DNA from: Planctomycetaceae bacterium
GTDB lineage: Bacteria; Planctomycetota; Planctomycetia; Planctomycetales; Planctomycetaceae
Assembly (NCBI GenBank): GCA_016795145.1
Contig: JAEUII010000425.1
Span: 1 to 46,318 of the forward strand
Length of the DNA: 46,318 bases
Direction of reading: 5' to 3'
Below, piece by piece: positions 34,701 to 43,417 of the stretch. Numbering within the stretch: position 1 is the stretch's first letter; each line of letters opens with the position of its first letter. Under the pieces are notes generated by a model. The model was not told where the DNA came from, did not search any database, and saw only the letters and a program-made list of their open reading frames with translations. The position numbers and the translations under genes are program-made.

Positions 34701-36865
34701 TGTACTCGGCCGCGCCGCCGGAGAAGCGGTTTCATAGTTTCGAACAGTCCGGGCGATACACGTCGGCATGCTCCGGGATGATCTATCTGGACGAAGTGCT
34801 GTTTGAGGATTCATCATCGAAGGAAAGTCTGGCAAGCGGTGCGCTGGCTATGCAGCATGTTTTCACGTGTGAGCCTTTCAGCAATCTGGTTCAGCATAAT
34901 CTTCTGATCGACGATGGCGTTTCGTTTCGCCTGGAACGAGATCCTGCAGAAGAAGGTGCAGCGACCGACTTCTTTGCGTCGGAAGATCGCTGGTGCCGTC
35001 CTGTCATGGTTCGCACGGGGCCGGACGGAGCACTGTGGGTTGTTGACATGTACCGGTACATGATCGAGCATCCTCAGTGGCTGCCGAAAGAAGGCCAGGA
35101 CGAGCTGCGGCCGTTCTTTCGTTCGGGTGATGATCGTGGCCGCATCTACCGGATTGTGCCAAAGCGAGCAGGGCAGAAGCTGAACCCGCCAGCGTTTCTG
35201 AAGCAGCGAAAGAACCCTGACCTTGTCGCTGATCTGGAAAGCACAAACGGCTGGCTGCGTGACAGTGCTCAGCAGAAAGTGGTGGCTCGCGGAGATCAAT
35301 CGACGAAGATACTTCTGGAAAAGATCCTCTCAACCAGCACGCGTCCAACGGCAAGAGTTCATGCGTTGTGTACGCTGGAAGGTCTTGGTTGTCTGACGGA
35401 CTCCCATGTTCAGACCGCGTTGAAAGACTCGCATCCCGCCGTGCGCCGCTGGGCGGTGCGGCTGGCTCCGAAAGCCGGTGTGTCAATCGAACAGTTGAAG
35501 CCGCTGGTGCAGGATCCGCATCTGAAAGTTCGGCTGGAGCTCGCCAACATCGCGGCGCAGTATCGAGAGGCAGCCTCGGGTGAAATCCTTGCGGACTTGT
35601 TGTCGCAGAATTCCGATCCATACATTCGTGCGGCTGTTATGAGTTCGCTTCATGCAGATAACGTCAGGATTGTTGCTGAGCGATTTCTAACAGCTGTTCG
35701 TGATCATTCTGGAACATCCGGCGAGAACAAACTGCTTGCCGGTTATTCTGACGCGGACCGAGACGATCTGTGTTCTGACTTGTGCGAGCAGACCGTTCTG
35801 GTTGGTAACTCGGCCGAGATGGATTCTGTCCTGACGCTGCTGACTGGCGATGCGGACTCGTCTTTGGCGACCTGGCAGATGAAGGGACTGAGCGGCATTC
35901 TGCGTCAGGTCTCCGGCGACTGGACTCGTCTGACGAATGTCATTGGAGGCGAGACGGTCAAGACTCGTTTGATGACAACCCTGGAGCAGGCACGTCGACT
36001 GGCCGTCGATGCGGAACAGCCCACGCTGCTTCGTGCGGCCGCCGTGGAACTCGCACTGATGGATCAGGCATCAAAGGACAATGAGGGACTCGTTCGTTCG
36101 CTGCTGACGCCGCAGACACCGGTCGATTTGCAGCAGGCGATGATTCAGAAGCTGGGAGGACATCGTTACGAGTTTACTCCGACGCTGCTGCTTTCATCCT
36201 GGTCAGCTTACACACCCACAGTTCGAGCCAGCGTTTTGAATCTGCTGGCGGCTCGCCCGGAGTGGATGACGATTCTGATTGATCAAATGGAATCCGGTGA
36301 TGTTTCTACCGCCGAGCTCGATGCGCCCACTCGGCAACGGTTGCTGGCGACTCGTGATGAATCGTTGAAGTCGCGTCTTCAGAAGTTGTTTGCAGCTGAC
36401 GGGACATCGGACCGACGCAAGGTGATTGAGCAGCTTCAGTCGACGCTTCAGCTGACCGGAGATTCCACTCGCGGTGAGGCCGTGTTCCGAAAGCGATGTG
36501 CGACATGTCACCGACAAAACGGCTTCGGAGCAGAAGTCGGTCCGAACCTTGCATCGCTCACCAATCGCACGCCCGAGACTTTGCTCACCGCGATACTCGA
36601 CCCCAGTGCGGCCGTTGAAGCGAAGTATCTGAACTTCGTTGCCGTGACAACGTCCGGCCGGAGCGTCACCGGGATCCTGACCACTGAAACCGCCAGCAGC
36701 CTGACTTTCGTCGCCACGGAGGGGAAGACAGAAACACTGCTCAGAACCGACATTGAGGAACTGAAGAGCACCGGAAAGTCACTGATGCCCGAAGGCCTGG
36801 AGAAGGATGTGACCCCGCAGGAGATTGCAGACGTCATCGAGTTCGTGAGAGGCCTGAAGCAGTAA
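31724..36865 (+). CDS. five-part exported fusion: ceramidase-like, LamG, PVC dehydrogenase propeller, HEAT-like, cytochrome c
   Basis: 1713 residues with a clear signal peptide (cleavage near AIA-AD; GAGG 5 bases before ATG). Domains in order: a neutral/alkaline ceramidase-like domain (about 26-470) with ISATHTHSAP and LANYAMHYYG as likely zinc-site segments; a LamG/concanavalin-like domain (about 494-722; YWRLGELEG, WHHVAFVRNG, GRLDEAAVYDR); a PVC-type membrane-bound dehydrogenase beta-propeller (about 745-1160; IHVRDGFEVQLVVAEP, WVAEMADYPNG, calcium-type DTNGDGKAD); HEAT-like helices (about 1180-1560); and a cytochrome c with CATCH (Cys1592-His1596) ending in TGKSLMPEGLEKDVT. It should act in the periplasm with heme c as electron outlet. 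Substrate unknown. The N-terminal pairing with a ceramidase fold is unusual. Confidence 0.9.
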   Translation: MIRTFVCALAGVAFVFVGSMPAIAADLRAGAAMVDISPTVFPVRVNGMVEERTATVAHDRLMCRALVLDDTQDNTARLAIVVVDSLMLTRDMLDDVKQQASQQTGIPAERMLISATHTHSAPSAMPCLGSRADPEYSQFLPGQIVRSIVQANERLVDAQAGWAVTTDDVHNHCRRWIFRSDRMVMTDPFGQHNVRAHMHPGHMSPNHVGPSGPADTDLTLLSIQTRDGQPLAVLANYAMHYYGSPLVSGDFCGRFGDALAEEIGAKGLQPGFVGMMSQGTSGDSMWPDYSQPAGKNDLDAYTREVAKKAAEAYRTITYRSDVSLAMAEATLKLNRRTPDEARLKWAAEMMAKVGDRLPQGWSEVYSFEQKYLHEDPTAELRLQAIRVGDLGITAIPDEVYGITGLKLKQRSPLPLTMNIELANGAEGYIPPPEQHALGGYTTWPARTAGLEVQAEPKIVETLTKLLEQVAGKPAKSVADETHDYGKRVLASKPAAYWRLGELEGTPATHLGATGFLANDAVGKNSALYEPGIAFYLPGPRGSGLQQAPRGNRAVQFAGGRLHARLPNLPESYSFECWVWNGYPNSDRAVTGYFFSRGPTGNAKAPGDHLGIGGNYLGKGWDGKLLVFNGNDRDEALAGRTVLSPRTWHHVAFVRNGTRVTVYLDGNKEPDIDGELTSTFAGATDELFLGGRTDGLFGLEGRLDEAAVYDRVLTADEVATHYSTAAASHDPQINETIPRADSEPVSASDSLKKIHVRDGFEVQLVVAEPLVIDPVAIDWGVDGKLWVAEMADYPNGMDDNGKPGGRIRFLEDSDNDGQYDASTVFLTDIPFPNGVMSWGKGVLVTAAPEIFYAEDTNGDGKADVRKTLYSGFLEGNQQLRVNGLRWGLDNWIYCASGSHHPGYGADSQILSHLTNQKTAVGSRDFCIRPETGAIEPASGPSQFGRNRDAWGQWFGEQNSYPLWHYVLEDGNIRRNPHYAPPDPRKLLTPSNPKVYSAAPPEKRFHSFEQSGRYTSACSGMIYLDEVLFEDSSSKESLASGALAMQHVFTCEPFSNLVQHNLLIDDGVSFRLERDPAEEGAATDFFASEDRWCRPVMVRTGPDGALWVVDMYRYMIEHPQWLPKEGQDELRPFFRSGDDRGRIYRIVPKRAGQKLNPPAFLKQRKNPDLVADLESTNGWLRDSAQQKVVARGDQSTKILLEKILSTSTRPTARVHALCTLEGLGCLTDSHVQTALKDSHPAVRRWAVRLAPKAGVSIEQLKPLVQDPHLKVRLELANIAAQYREAASGEILADLLSQNSDPYIRAAVMSSLHADNVRIVAERFLTAVRDHSGTSGENKLLAGYSDADRDDLCSDLCEQTVLVGNSAEMDSVLTLLTGDADSSLATWQMKGLSGILRQVSGDWTRLTNVIGGETVKTRLMTTLEQARRLAVDAEQPTLLRAAAVELALMDQASKDNEGLVRSLLTPQTPVDLQQAMIQKLGGHRYEFTPTLLLSSWSAYTPTVRASVLNLLAARPEWMTILIDQMESGDVSTAELDAPTRQRLLATRDESLKSRLQKLFAADGTSDRRKVIEQLQSTLQLTGDSTRGEAVFRKRCATCHRQNGFGAEVGPNLASLTNRTPETLLTAILDPSAAVEAKYLNFVAVTTSGRSVTGILTTETASSLTFVATEGKTETLLRTDIEELKSTGKSLMPEGLEKDVTPQEIADVIEFVRGLKQ

Positions 36866-36926
36866 ATCACCTCCGGAGTTGGCCCCGATCGGTCCAGGCG
36901 AGTGTCGTCAAGGGCTGCTGATTTGA

Positions 36927-36948
36927 TGACATTTTATTGACACTTTAT
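36927..36948 (+). promoter_or_regulatory. tandem 11-bp repeat overlapping a -35-like box before the Fic gene
   Basis: TGACATTTTAT and TGACACTTTAT are adjacent and differ at one base. TTGACA (36937-36942) spans the junction. A poor -10 (TAGTCT, 36960-36965) lies 17 bp downstream. This could be an operator at the Fic promoter. Confidence 0.4.
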
Positions 36949-36985
36949 CGGCACTCCCGTAGTCTGTGGCGACACCCGGAGCACG

Positions 36986-38134
36986 ATGGCGTCGAATACG
37001 AAGGAGTGGCTTCAACGCCACTGGATCACTGGAGATGATTTCCGAATGTTCGAGCCGTGTTTCACCATCACAGGAAAGATGGCTCGCAATCTGATGAGGA
37101 TTGAGGCGGACAGGGATGCCGTCACCTCATTGCCGCTGACGGCATCATTGCTGAACTCTCTTCGTCGAACAGCTCGCCTGCTGTCGACTCATTATTCCAC
37201 ACAGATCGAAGGAAACCTGCTTTCCCCAAGTCAGGTTGTCGCGGTGATTGAAGGAGAGGGTAACTTTCCGGGCAGGGAGCGAGATGAAGCGGAAGTCAGG
37301 AACTATTTTGCAGCGCTCACGTATGTGGAATCAATCAGTCAGACGAACACCCCTGTGACAGAACGGGAGATCAGAACGATTCATGGACTGGTCATTTCCG
37401 GGCGGCAGAAGGCTTCCGTGTGGCGAAAGCAGCAGAATGTTCTTCGAGATGCTCGAAGCGGTCGGATCGTCTACCTTCCGCCGGAGGCCAGTGATGTTCC
37501 TGGGCTGATGAAGGACCTTGTTGTATGGATCAATACGTCACTTAACAGTTCAGAGTGGCCTGTTCCTGTCATTGTTGCCGTCGCGCATTATCAATTTGCC
37601 ACCATTCATCCCTATCTGGACGGGAATGGTCGCACCGCCAGGCTCTTGTGTAGTTTGCTTCTGCGAAGAAACGGATACGGGCTCAAGGGGATCTACTCTC
37701 TGGAAGAGTACTATTCGGAAAGCCTGCCGGACTACTACAACAGTCTTTCAGTCGGCGACAGCCACAACTACTACTGTGGTCGAGCGGAGGCCGATATCAC
37801 TTCGTTTGTGTCGTATTTTGTCGAAGGGATGGCCGCTGCGTTCGGAAACGTGCGAAAAAAGGCCGAAGCCTTCAGCAAGCGTCGTGCATCAGATCAGACT
37901 GTTTCTTTGCGTGACCTGACGCCGCAACAGCGTCAGGCACTGGGCTTGTTCGCTCATCGGGCACGCGTGTCGCGAAATGAGATTGCTGTGTTCTTCAAGC
38001 TTCCTGAACGACGAGCCTACCTCTTGTGCAATCGATGGGTGAAGAGCGGATTCCTTATCGCCAGTGGCACTGCGAAGAAGAACCGCCTGTACCAACTGGC
38101 AGACAAGTACCAGCACCTGTTTGAAGAGATCTGA
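36986..38134 (+). CDS. Fic-domain protein (self-inhibited class)
   Basis: 382-residue Fic protein. These enzymes usually attach AMP from ATP to Ser/Thr/Tyr of target proteins. The catalytic motif HPYLDGNGRTAR (208-219) is complete, including the essential His208. The N-terminal part carries the inhibitory-helix motif STQIEG (71-76, S-x-x-x-E-G), which places the autoinhibitory helix before the Fic core, so no separate antitoxin is needed. The C-terminal 80 residues look like a winged helix (LTPQQRQALGLFAHRARVSR...LCNRWVKSGFLI), suggesting DNA binding and perhaps autoregulation through the tandem repeats just upstream. The gene is flanked by two dehydrogenase-cytochrome genes but shows no obvious functional tie to them. 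Confidence 0.93.
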   Translation: MASNTKEWLQRHWITGDDFRMFEPCFTITGKMARNLMRIEADRDAVTSLPLTASLLNSLRRTARLLSTHYSTQIEGNLLSPSQVVAVIEGEGNFPGRERDEAEVRNYFAALTYVESISQTNTPVTEREIRTIHGLVISGRQKASVWRKQQNVLRDARSGRIVYLPPEASDVPGLMKDLVVWINTSLNSSEWPVPVIVAVAHYQFATIHPYLDGNGRTARLLCSLLLRRNGYGLKGIYSLEEYYSESLPDYYNSLSVGDSHNYYCGRAEADITSFVSYFVEGMAAAFGNVRKKAEAFSKRRASDQTVSLRDLTPQQRQALGLFAHRARVSRNEIAVFFKLPERRAYLLCNRWVKSGFLIASGTAKKNRLYQLADKYQHLFEEI

Positions 38135-38159
38135 ACTCACAATCCTCGCCGTGAGTTCA
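38132..38159. terminator. bidirectional hairpin between Fic and dehydrogenase genes
   Basis: TGAACTCAC (38132-38140) pairs perfectly with GTGAGTTCA (38151-38159) over a 10-nt loop. The stem starts with the Fic stop codon itself and ends one base before the stop of the convergent gene. No T-run. Confidence 0.6.
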
Positions 38160-41100
38160 CTACTTTCGAAACATCACAAATCCGAACAAGTCCCGGACTT
38201 CCTCATCGCTGAGTTTGTCCAGCATGCCGTCGGGCATCAGGGACTTTCCGGTGTTCTTTGATTCCTCGACGTCGCTTCGAGAGATCGTCAGCTGTTCCTT
38301 ATCGGTCTGAACAACGATCGCCTGATCGGTCTCGGAGATCACCACGCCATTGAGTACTCGACCGTCTTTCAGTGCGATCACAGAGGTCGTGAACTGTTTG
38401 GGGACGACCGAGCTGGGATCGACAATGTTCATCAGCAGATATTCCAGATTGCTGCGGTTGGCTCCTGTCAGATCCGGTGCAATGGTCTTGCCTTCACCAT
38501 AGAGCTTATGGCAGTTCGCACAGTTCTTCTTAAACAGTTCTGCGCCGTGGTCGAGATTGGCCTTGGCGAGTGTTTCTTTGGTGAGCGACTTTTGCCATTT
38601 TTCGATGGCCGCTTTGCGTGCTTCCGGAGTTTCCTGAACGACGCCCCAGCGAGCTTCCAGAACGCTGCGAATGTGGTCATCGTTGAAGGCCAGCAGCTGG
38701 CGGACCTGTGCGGCCGTCATTTCCCTTGCGTCGAATCGACCTGCTTCCACTGCGGCGACCAGTTCATCAGCCCATGCCTTGCGACTGGCCATTGTGTCGA
38801 TGGCAAGCCCCCGATTACCGTCCTTGAATCCTCCCATTCGATTCAGCAGTTCTTTGGCTGTGTTGGGGTGGTCAAAGCTGGCCAGCGATTGAATGACGGT
38901 TCCGTAGACAGCTCGGTCGCCAAGAAGATTGAAGAACATGGGAAGCGAATCCGCATCCTTCGCCTGAGTCAGTGCCTTGATCGCCTGATCTCTCGCGACG
39001 TAATCCTGTGACGCATCACCAGCAAGCTTACGGAGGGCGTCGAGCGATGCGCCGTCGCCGAACAACAGCCCCAGTGCTTCACCGGCGACTGCGATATTCT
39101 TGTCACCGGAGGTTCGAAGCTGACCTTCGACTGCTTTCCATGACGATGGAGGTGCGACTCGGGAACGACCTGCAAGTCCTCGAAGAACTCCTTCAAGCAT
39201 TGCAGATGCCTGAGCAAGCTGCTTTTTCTCTGCCTGGTTTCCAATCGTCGTCAACAGGATTGCTGCCGCATCGGACTTCTTGTCGATGTCCATCATGATG
39301 CGTCGTGCTGCAAACTGCTGAAGCTTGGGAACAGAGCCAAGTAAATCGATTTTGCCGTCCAGGCCCACAATCGGTTCGACAGCGTACCAGGTCATTAGCG
39401 TTAGCTGATTCTCTGCAGCAATCGTGGCTGCATTGTTCGGCTGGCTGAAAATGGCTTCGATGAAACAGTTACAAACGTTGGTGCTCTTGAACTTTGGGAT
39501 GGCCGAAACAATGGCCAGCAATACGTTGGCCGATTGTTCCTTTGCTGCCAGTTTCAAAAGCGTTTGCAGATGAGCATTTCGGCGTTCAGGCGTCGATGTC
39601 GCCAGTGTCACCGCGGCGGCTCGAACCATGGCATCAGAAGACTCGAGTGCGTTTTCGATGTGAGCGGTGTTGTTGCCTCCGAAGGCCTCTGTGAACAGCA
39701 GGCGAAGAGCAGATTCGTCGCTCACACTTGAGGCCAGCGATCGGCCGGAAATCTCACCGTCCTTCACGAGTTCCTGACGAATTCTACGTGCGTGTCGTCC
39801 AAACCAATCCGGCTTGTTGATCCAGTCGGCGTTCAGGAATGCAAGCCGATTGCCGCCCGTTAGTGCCTTATGTTGCGCGTCCGTCAGCTTTGGAGTTCCG
39901 TAGGCAATTCGATAGATACGTCCGCTGGTTCGGTGGATCCCGTCGTGGTCGTGACATTCGCCGTTGTCGGACCAGTCCGCGACGTACATCGCACCTTCGG
40001 GGCCCATCTTGATATCGACACCGCGGAACCAGGGGTTCTTGACCAGCATGAAGTCTGGTTCTCGGCGACCGACATAGCCGCTGCCTTCGCGGTCCAGACG
40101 GTTCACGTTGATGCGACGACCGTGAGTATTGCACATGAAGATCTTCCCGAAATACTCCTTCGGGAAATTGTCGCCCTGGTAAATCAATCCACCCACATGC
40201 GAATGACCGCCACCGAGGTCGTTCGCTTTTCCATCGCGACTGTCGGTCCATTTCATCTTCGTGTCCCAGTGATAATGGTCGGCTGTCATATCCATCAGCT
40301 CAAAGCTGTAGGGATTGAAGTCCTGACCATACATGCGCTGATATCGCGCGCCGGGAATGACGTGCCAGAGATGTCCCTGAACGTTGTTGGTCATGAAGAA
40401 CTGACCATCTTCGTTGTAGTCCAGTCCCCACGGATTCGTGGTGCCGTTGCAAACGACTTCGACAATCTGCTTCGTTGGATGATATCGCCAGACACCGCAG
40501 TTCATGAAAGGACGTTCTTCCTTCGGTGTTCCTGGAACTCCCGGGTACGACGTGTCGACAATGCCGTGGCGACCGTAGAGCCAGCCGTCCGGACCCCAGA
40601 TGAGCCCGCTCACAAAGTTGTGGCCACAGTCTTTGCTCCATCCATCCAGCATCACAACCGGTTCGCTGTCCGGAACGTCATCGCCGTTTTTATCCGGAAT
40701 GAATGACAATGTTCCGTCGTGAAGAACCCAGAGTCCACCGAAACCCCAGGTCAGACTCGTCAACATGAAGCCCTTGTCCCAGAAGACCTTCCGAGAGTCG
40801 TGTTTGCCGTCTCCGTTTGTGTCTTCCAGAATGACGACTCGGTCACGAAGCTTCGTCTCATAAGGCCCGCCGCTGTACGTGTAATTCTCAGCGACCCACA
40901 AGCGTCCTCGATCATCAAAGTCCATGCAGATCGGCTGCTGCACATCCGGTTCGCCGGCAAACAGAGTCACATTGAAACCTGCCGGCACCTCAATCAGCTT
41001 GACCATCTCGTCCGGTGACGGTGGATTCGAATCTGGCGGATCGGTATTGAAAGCCTTCGGGAACTCATCGGCCCGGACAGAGGTGCTCAGCGTCAGTGGC

Positions 41101-41162
41101 AACAAACAGCTGGCGAGACAACACAAAGCGAAGGTCAGGCGAGCAAACAAAAGACGGCTCAT
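38160..41162 (-). CDS. exported PVC-type dehydrogenase beta-propeller with C-terminal cytochrome c
   Basis: 1000 residues from ATG 41162 (AGGA 7 bases upstream; the frame's earlier ATG at 41267 precedes the signal peptide and is rejected). Signal peptide: MSRLLFARLTFALCCLASCL, continuing to SVRADEF. A PVC-type membrane-bound dehydrogenase propeller (about 50-450) opens EVPAGFNVTLFAGEPDVQQP with WVAENYTYSGG and the calcium-type DTNGDGKHD. HEAT-like helices (about 480-840) and a heme c domain with CANCH (Cys881-His885) follow. It ends in a segment (TGKSLMPDGMLDKLSDEEVR) nearly shared with the 1713-residue protein. It probably oxidises an organic substrate in the periplasm and passes electrons to a cytochrome chain; the substrate is unknown. 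Confidence 0.93.
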   Translation of the reverse strand: MSRLLFARLTFALCCLASCLLPLTLSTSVRADEFPKAFNTDPPDSNPPSPDEMVKLIEVPAGFNVTLFAGEPDVQQPICMDFDDRGRLWVAENYTYSGGPYETKLRDRVVILEDTNGDGKHDSRKVFWDKGFMLTSLTWGFGGLWVLHDGTLSFIPDKNGDDVPDSEPVVMLDGWSKDCGHNFVSGLIWGPDGWLYGRHGIVDTSYPGVPGTPKEERPFMNCGVWRYHPTKQIVEVVCNGTTNPWGLDYNEDGQFFMTNNVQGHLWHVIPGARYQRMYGQDFNPYSFELMDMTADHYHWDTKMKWTDSRDGKANDLGGGHSHVGGLIYQGDNFPKEYFGKIFMCNTHGRRINVNRLDREGSGYVGRREPDFMLVKNPWFRGVDIKMGPEGAMYVADWSDNGECHDHDGIHRTSGRIYRIAYGTPKLTDAQHKALTGGNRLAFLNADWINKPDWFGRHARRIRQELVKDGEISGRSLASSVSDESALRLLFTEAFGGNNTAHIENALESSDAMVRAAAVTLATSTPERRNAHLQTLLKLAAKEQSANVLLAIVSAIPKFKSTNVCNCFIEAIFSQPNNAATIAAENQLTLMTWYAVEPIVGLDGKIDLLGSVPKLQQFAARRIMMDIDKKSDAAAILLTTIGNQAEKKQLAQASAMLEGVLRGLAGRSRVAPPSSWKAVEGQLRTSGDKNIAVAGEALGLLFGDGASLDALRKLAGDASQDYVARDQAIKALTQAKDADSLPMFFNLLGDRAVYGTVIQSLASFDHPNTAKELLNRMGGFKDGNRGLAIDTMASRKAWADELVAAVEAGRFDAREMTAAQVRQLLAFNDDHIRSVLEARWGVVQETPEARKAAIEKWQKSLTKETLAKANLDHGAELFKKNCANCHKLYGEGKTIAPDLTGANRSNLEYLLMNIVDPSSVVPKQFTTSVIALKDGRVLNGVVISETDQAIVVQTDKEQLTISRSDVEESKNTGKSLMPDGMLDKLSDEEVRDLFGFVMFRK

Positions 41163-41507
41163 GGAGAGATCCTGTGGGAAATGTTCACCGTGGCAGAACA
41201 GGCGGAACTGAAGTTTGACGGGAGATGGTTCCAGAATCAAACCTGTCGACGAACAGAGGCTGCGCAACTAATTCGAGAGCATTGGCGAGCGGGATGCGTC
41301 AGCTTCCCGGTACGATTGAAATTCCAGACGTGCGGATTTGTTGCCGTCCGACAACGTCACACGAAATCAGCGAGACCGAAAGTTGGTTTCGACTTCCGAA
41401 AAATCATGGCATCAGGTTCGCCGGTCTCACCACAGTGATGGACTCCTGCGACCGATGTGGTCGCCGCGACACGTTGACTGCATGTTTGCTGTGACATCGA
41501 GTGTTCT
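41163..41507. other. divergent intergenic region
   Basis: 345 bp between the dehydrogenase (minus) and a small plus-strand gene. Several short frames cross it, none with a ribosome site or recognisable product. I see no RNA gene or repeat. Confidence 0.5.
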
Positions 41508-41732
41508 ATGTTTGGCTTCCTGAAACGGCGCTCTGCCACTTCCGGCGAGATGACTTCTGTGTCCGGCTATCAGCACCAGCTTCGAGGGTTGATGGCGGAA
41601 CTGCATCAGAGAGTTGCGGATGTTGAATGCCAGCAGGACAGAGAGCGACTCAGTGCGGAGTTGGCTCAGTCGGAATCTAAACTGGCTCAGACAGTTCGCC
41701 AGTGGCAGCAGGTAACAAGCCCGTCAACATGA
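41508..41732 (+). CDS. small predicted coiled-coil protein, unrecognised
   Basis: 74 residues beginning MFGFLKRRSATSGEM. It continues as one long amphipathic helix (about 20-67) rich in Gln, Glu, Arg and Leu, with a single cysteine (VADVECQQDRERL). The heptad-like spacing suggests a coiled coil. No signal peptide or membrane segment. Only a weak GAG lies about 9 bases upstream of the ATG. It sits 149 bp before the peptidase gene on the same strand. I do not recognise the family; coding status is plausible from composition. Confidence 0.5.
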   Translation: MFGFLKRRSATSGEMTSVSGYQHQLRGLMAELHQRVADVECQQDRERLSAELAQSESKLAQTVRQWQQVTSPST

Positions 41733-41881
41733 CCGGGACTGGTGCTCATCAGCACATGTTCCTGTGCAAATGGTGTCGAATTTTGGCGAATCGACAAAAG
41801 GGAGCGTCCGCGGCTTGATGGCGGGGCTTTGTTGCGGCAGGATTTCCGAATCCTCTTACATCCTTTGACAGGAAAACTGCC

Positions 41882-43375
41882 GTGATTCGATCTCGTTTTA
41901 CTCTGCTGAGTTTGCTGCTCAGCGTTCTTGCCAGCCCTTGTCTTCGCGCCGGCGAAGATGCTCACACGGGTCCCTTCGCGGGGGCTCAGCCTGTGCCAGC
42001 CGACTACGCTGCGGGATTCAACAGTATCACGGAAGCAGAATCCGAACAGATTCTGAAGACCCTGGTGGAAGGGGAAATGAAAGGACGCGGAACAGGCCAG
42101 GAAGGTTACCTGAAAGCCGCGAAGTGGTTTGCTTCACAGCTCGAAGCGAACGGTTTTCAGCCAGCCGGTGACAACGGGACCTGGTTCCAGTACGTGCCTT
42201 TCATTCGCATGAACACAGTGCCGGACAAGTGCCAGTTTTGCGTTGACTCAACGGTCTGCGTGAAAGGTGATCAGCTGGGGATTACGACGTGGAGTGGCGC
42301 GTTCGATATGGCTGTGCCGGTCACGTTCGCGATTCTCGGTGAGACTAAGCCGGAGATTGCTGAAGGCGCCTGTGCTGGACGATTGCTTGTCGTTCAGGGG
42401 CGAGGACGCGTTGTTCCGGAAGATGCCTGGATCCTGAAGGCGAAGCCAGCCTGTGTGCTGATCGTCCAGGAAGATTCACGCGTCCGTAATGAAGCGGTGA
42501 ATCAGAGCGAACAGACTCCGAGTGCCTATCCAGCTGCTATGGTGATTCGAACCGCCGCGAATGCTCTGGCTGCTGCCTGCGGACAGCCGGCGGAGTTCTT
42601 TGCTGGTGGTGAGATTAAGGAGAGCAAGCTGGTTCAGGCCGACAAGACCGTGGATTCTCACCTGGTCGTTGAGCGTGAAGCGGTCGATATGCCGAACGTT
42701 GTTGGCTGGTATCCCGGATCCGACAAGGCCGTTGCAAATCAGCATGTGATCGTGGGGGCTCACCTGGACCATCTTGGTGTTCAGCGAGGCGAGTTGTTCC
42801 CCGGTGCGGATGACAATGGTTCCGGATCATCAGCCATTCTGCAGGTTGCGAAGGCCATCCATGCAAATCCCGTGAAGCCTCGCCGCAGTGTTCTGCTGAT
42901 GGCATTCTGTGCCGAAGAACGCGGCCTGCTGGGTTCAAAGTACTATGTGCAGCATCCTTTGAAGCCACTGTCAGATGTTGTGTGTATGCTGAATATCGAC
43001 ATGATTGGACGCGATGAAGAAGCTGCGGGTGAGCCAGCGGAAAACAACCGCAACACGATTCATCTCGTCGGCAGCAAGGACCATTCGTCGAAGATGCACG
43101 CACTGGTGGAAGACGCCAACAAGCACGTTGGCTTTGTCTTCGAATACGACGAAGAGGACCGCGTTGACGGCCGCAGTGACCACGCCTCATTTTCGAATCA
43201 GGGGATTCCTGTGGCATTCCTGTTCGGTGGTTTCAATCCGTACTACCACCAGACAACGGACACGATGAAGGGAATCAACTTCTCCAAGATCGCTAACGCA
43301 GCGCGTCTGTACTATCTCGCCCTGATGTCCGCAGCAGAACATGGTCCGCTGGAGAAAGACCTCGTGAAGAAGTAA
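41882..43375 (+). CDS. exported M28-family zinc metallopeptidase (aminopeptidase) with PA-type insert
   Basis: 497 residues starting with GTG at 41882 (AGGA about 10 bases upstream). The N-terminal signal peptide is RFTLLSLLLSVLASPCLRAG. Between the first part of the domain and the catalytic core lies a protease-associated-like insert (about 130-260). The M28 metal ligands appear in order: GAHLDH (His294), GADDNGSG (310-311), FCAEERGLLG (the general-base Glu pair), NIDMIGRD and SDHASF. All are present, so it should be an active di-zinc amino- or carboxypeptidase acting outside the cytoplasm. It stands alone and is followed by a strong intrinsic terminator. Confidence 0.94.
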   Translation: MIRSRFTLLSLLLSVLASPCLRAGEDAHTGPFAGAQPVPADYAAGFNSITEAESEQILKTLVEGEMKGRGTGQEGYLKAAKWFASQLEANGFQPAGDNGTWFQYVPFIRMNTVPDKCQFCVDSTVCVKGDQLGITTWSGAFDMAVPVTFAILGETKPEIAEGACAGRLLVVQGRGRVVPEDAWILKAKPACVLIVQEDSRVRNEAVNQSEQTPSAYPAAMVIRTAANALAAACGQPAEFFAGGEIKESKLVQADKTVDSHLVVEREAVDMPNVVGWYPGSDKAVANQHVIVGAHLDHLGVQRGELFPGADDNGSGSSAILQVAKAIHANPVKPRRSVLLMAFCAEERGLLGSKYYVQHPLKPLSDVVCMLNIDMIGRDEEAAGEPAENNRNTIHLVGSKDHSSKMHALVEDANKHVGFVFEYDEEDRVDGRSDHASFSNQGIPVAFLFGGFNPYYHQTTDTMKGINFSKIANAARLYYLALMSAAEHGPLEKDLVKK

Positions 43376-43417
43376 ATCGCGGGAGATCTGCAGAGATCTG
43401 CCCCGGCAGACAATGAC

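Noticed and set aside
39870..40706. 278-codon plus-strand frame opposite the dehydrogenase gene
   Set aside because: Antisense shadow of the propeller region; no ribosome site and no family resemblance.
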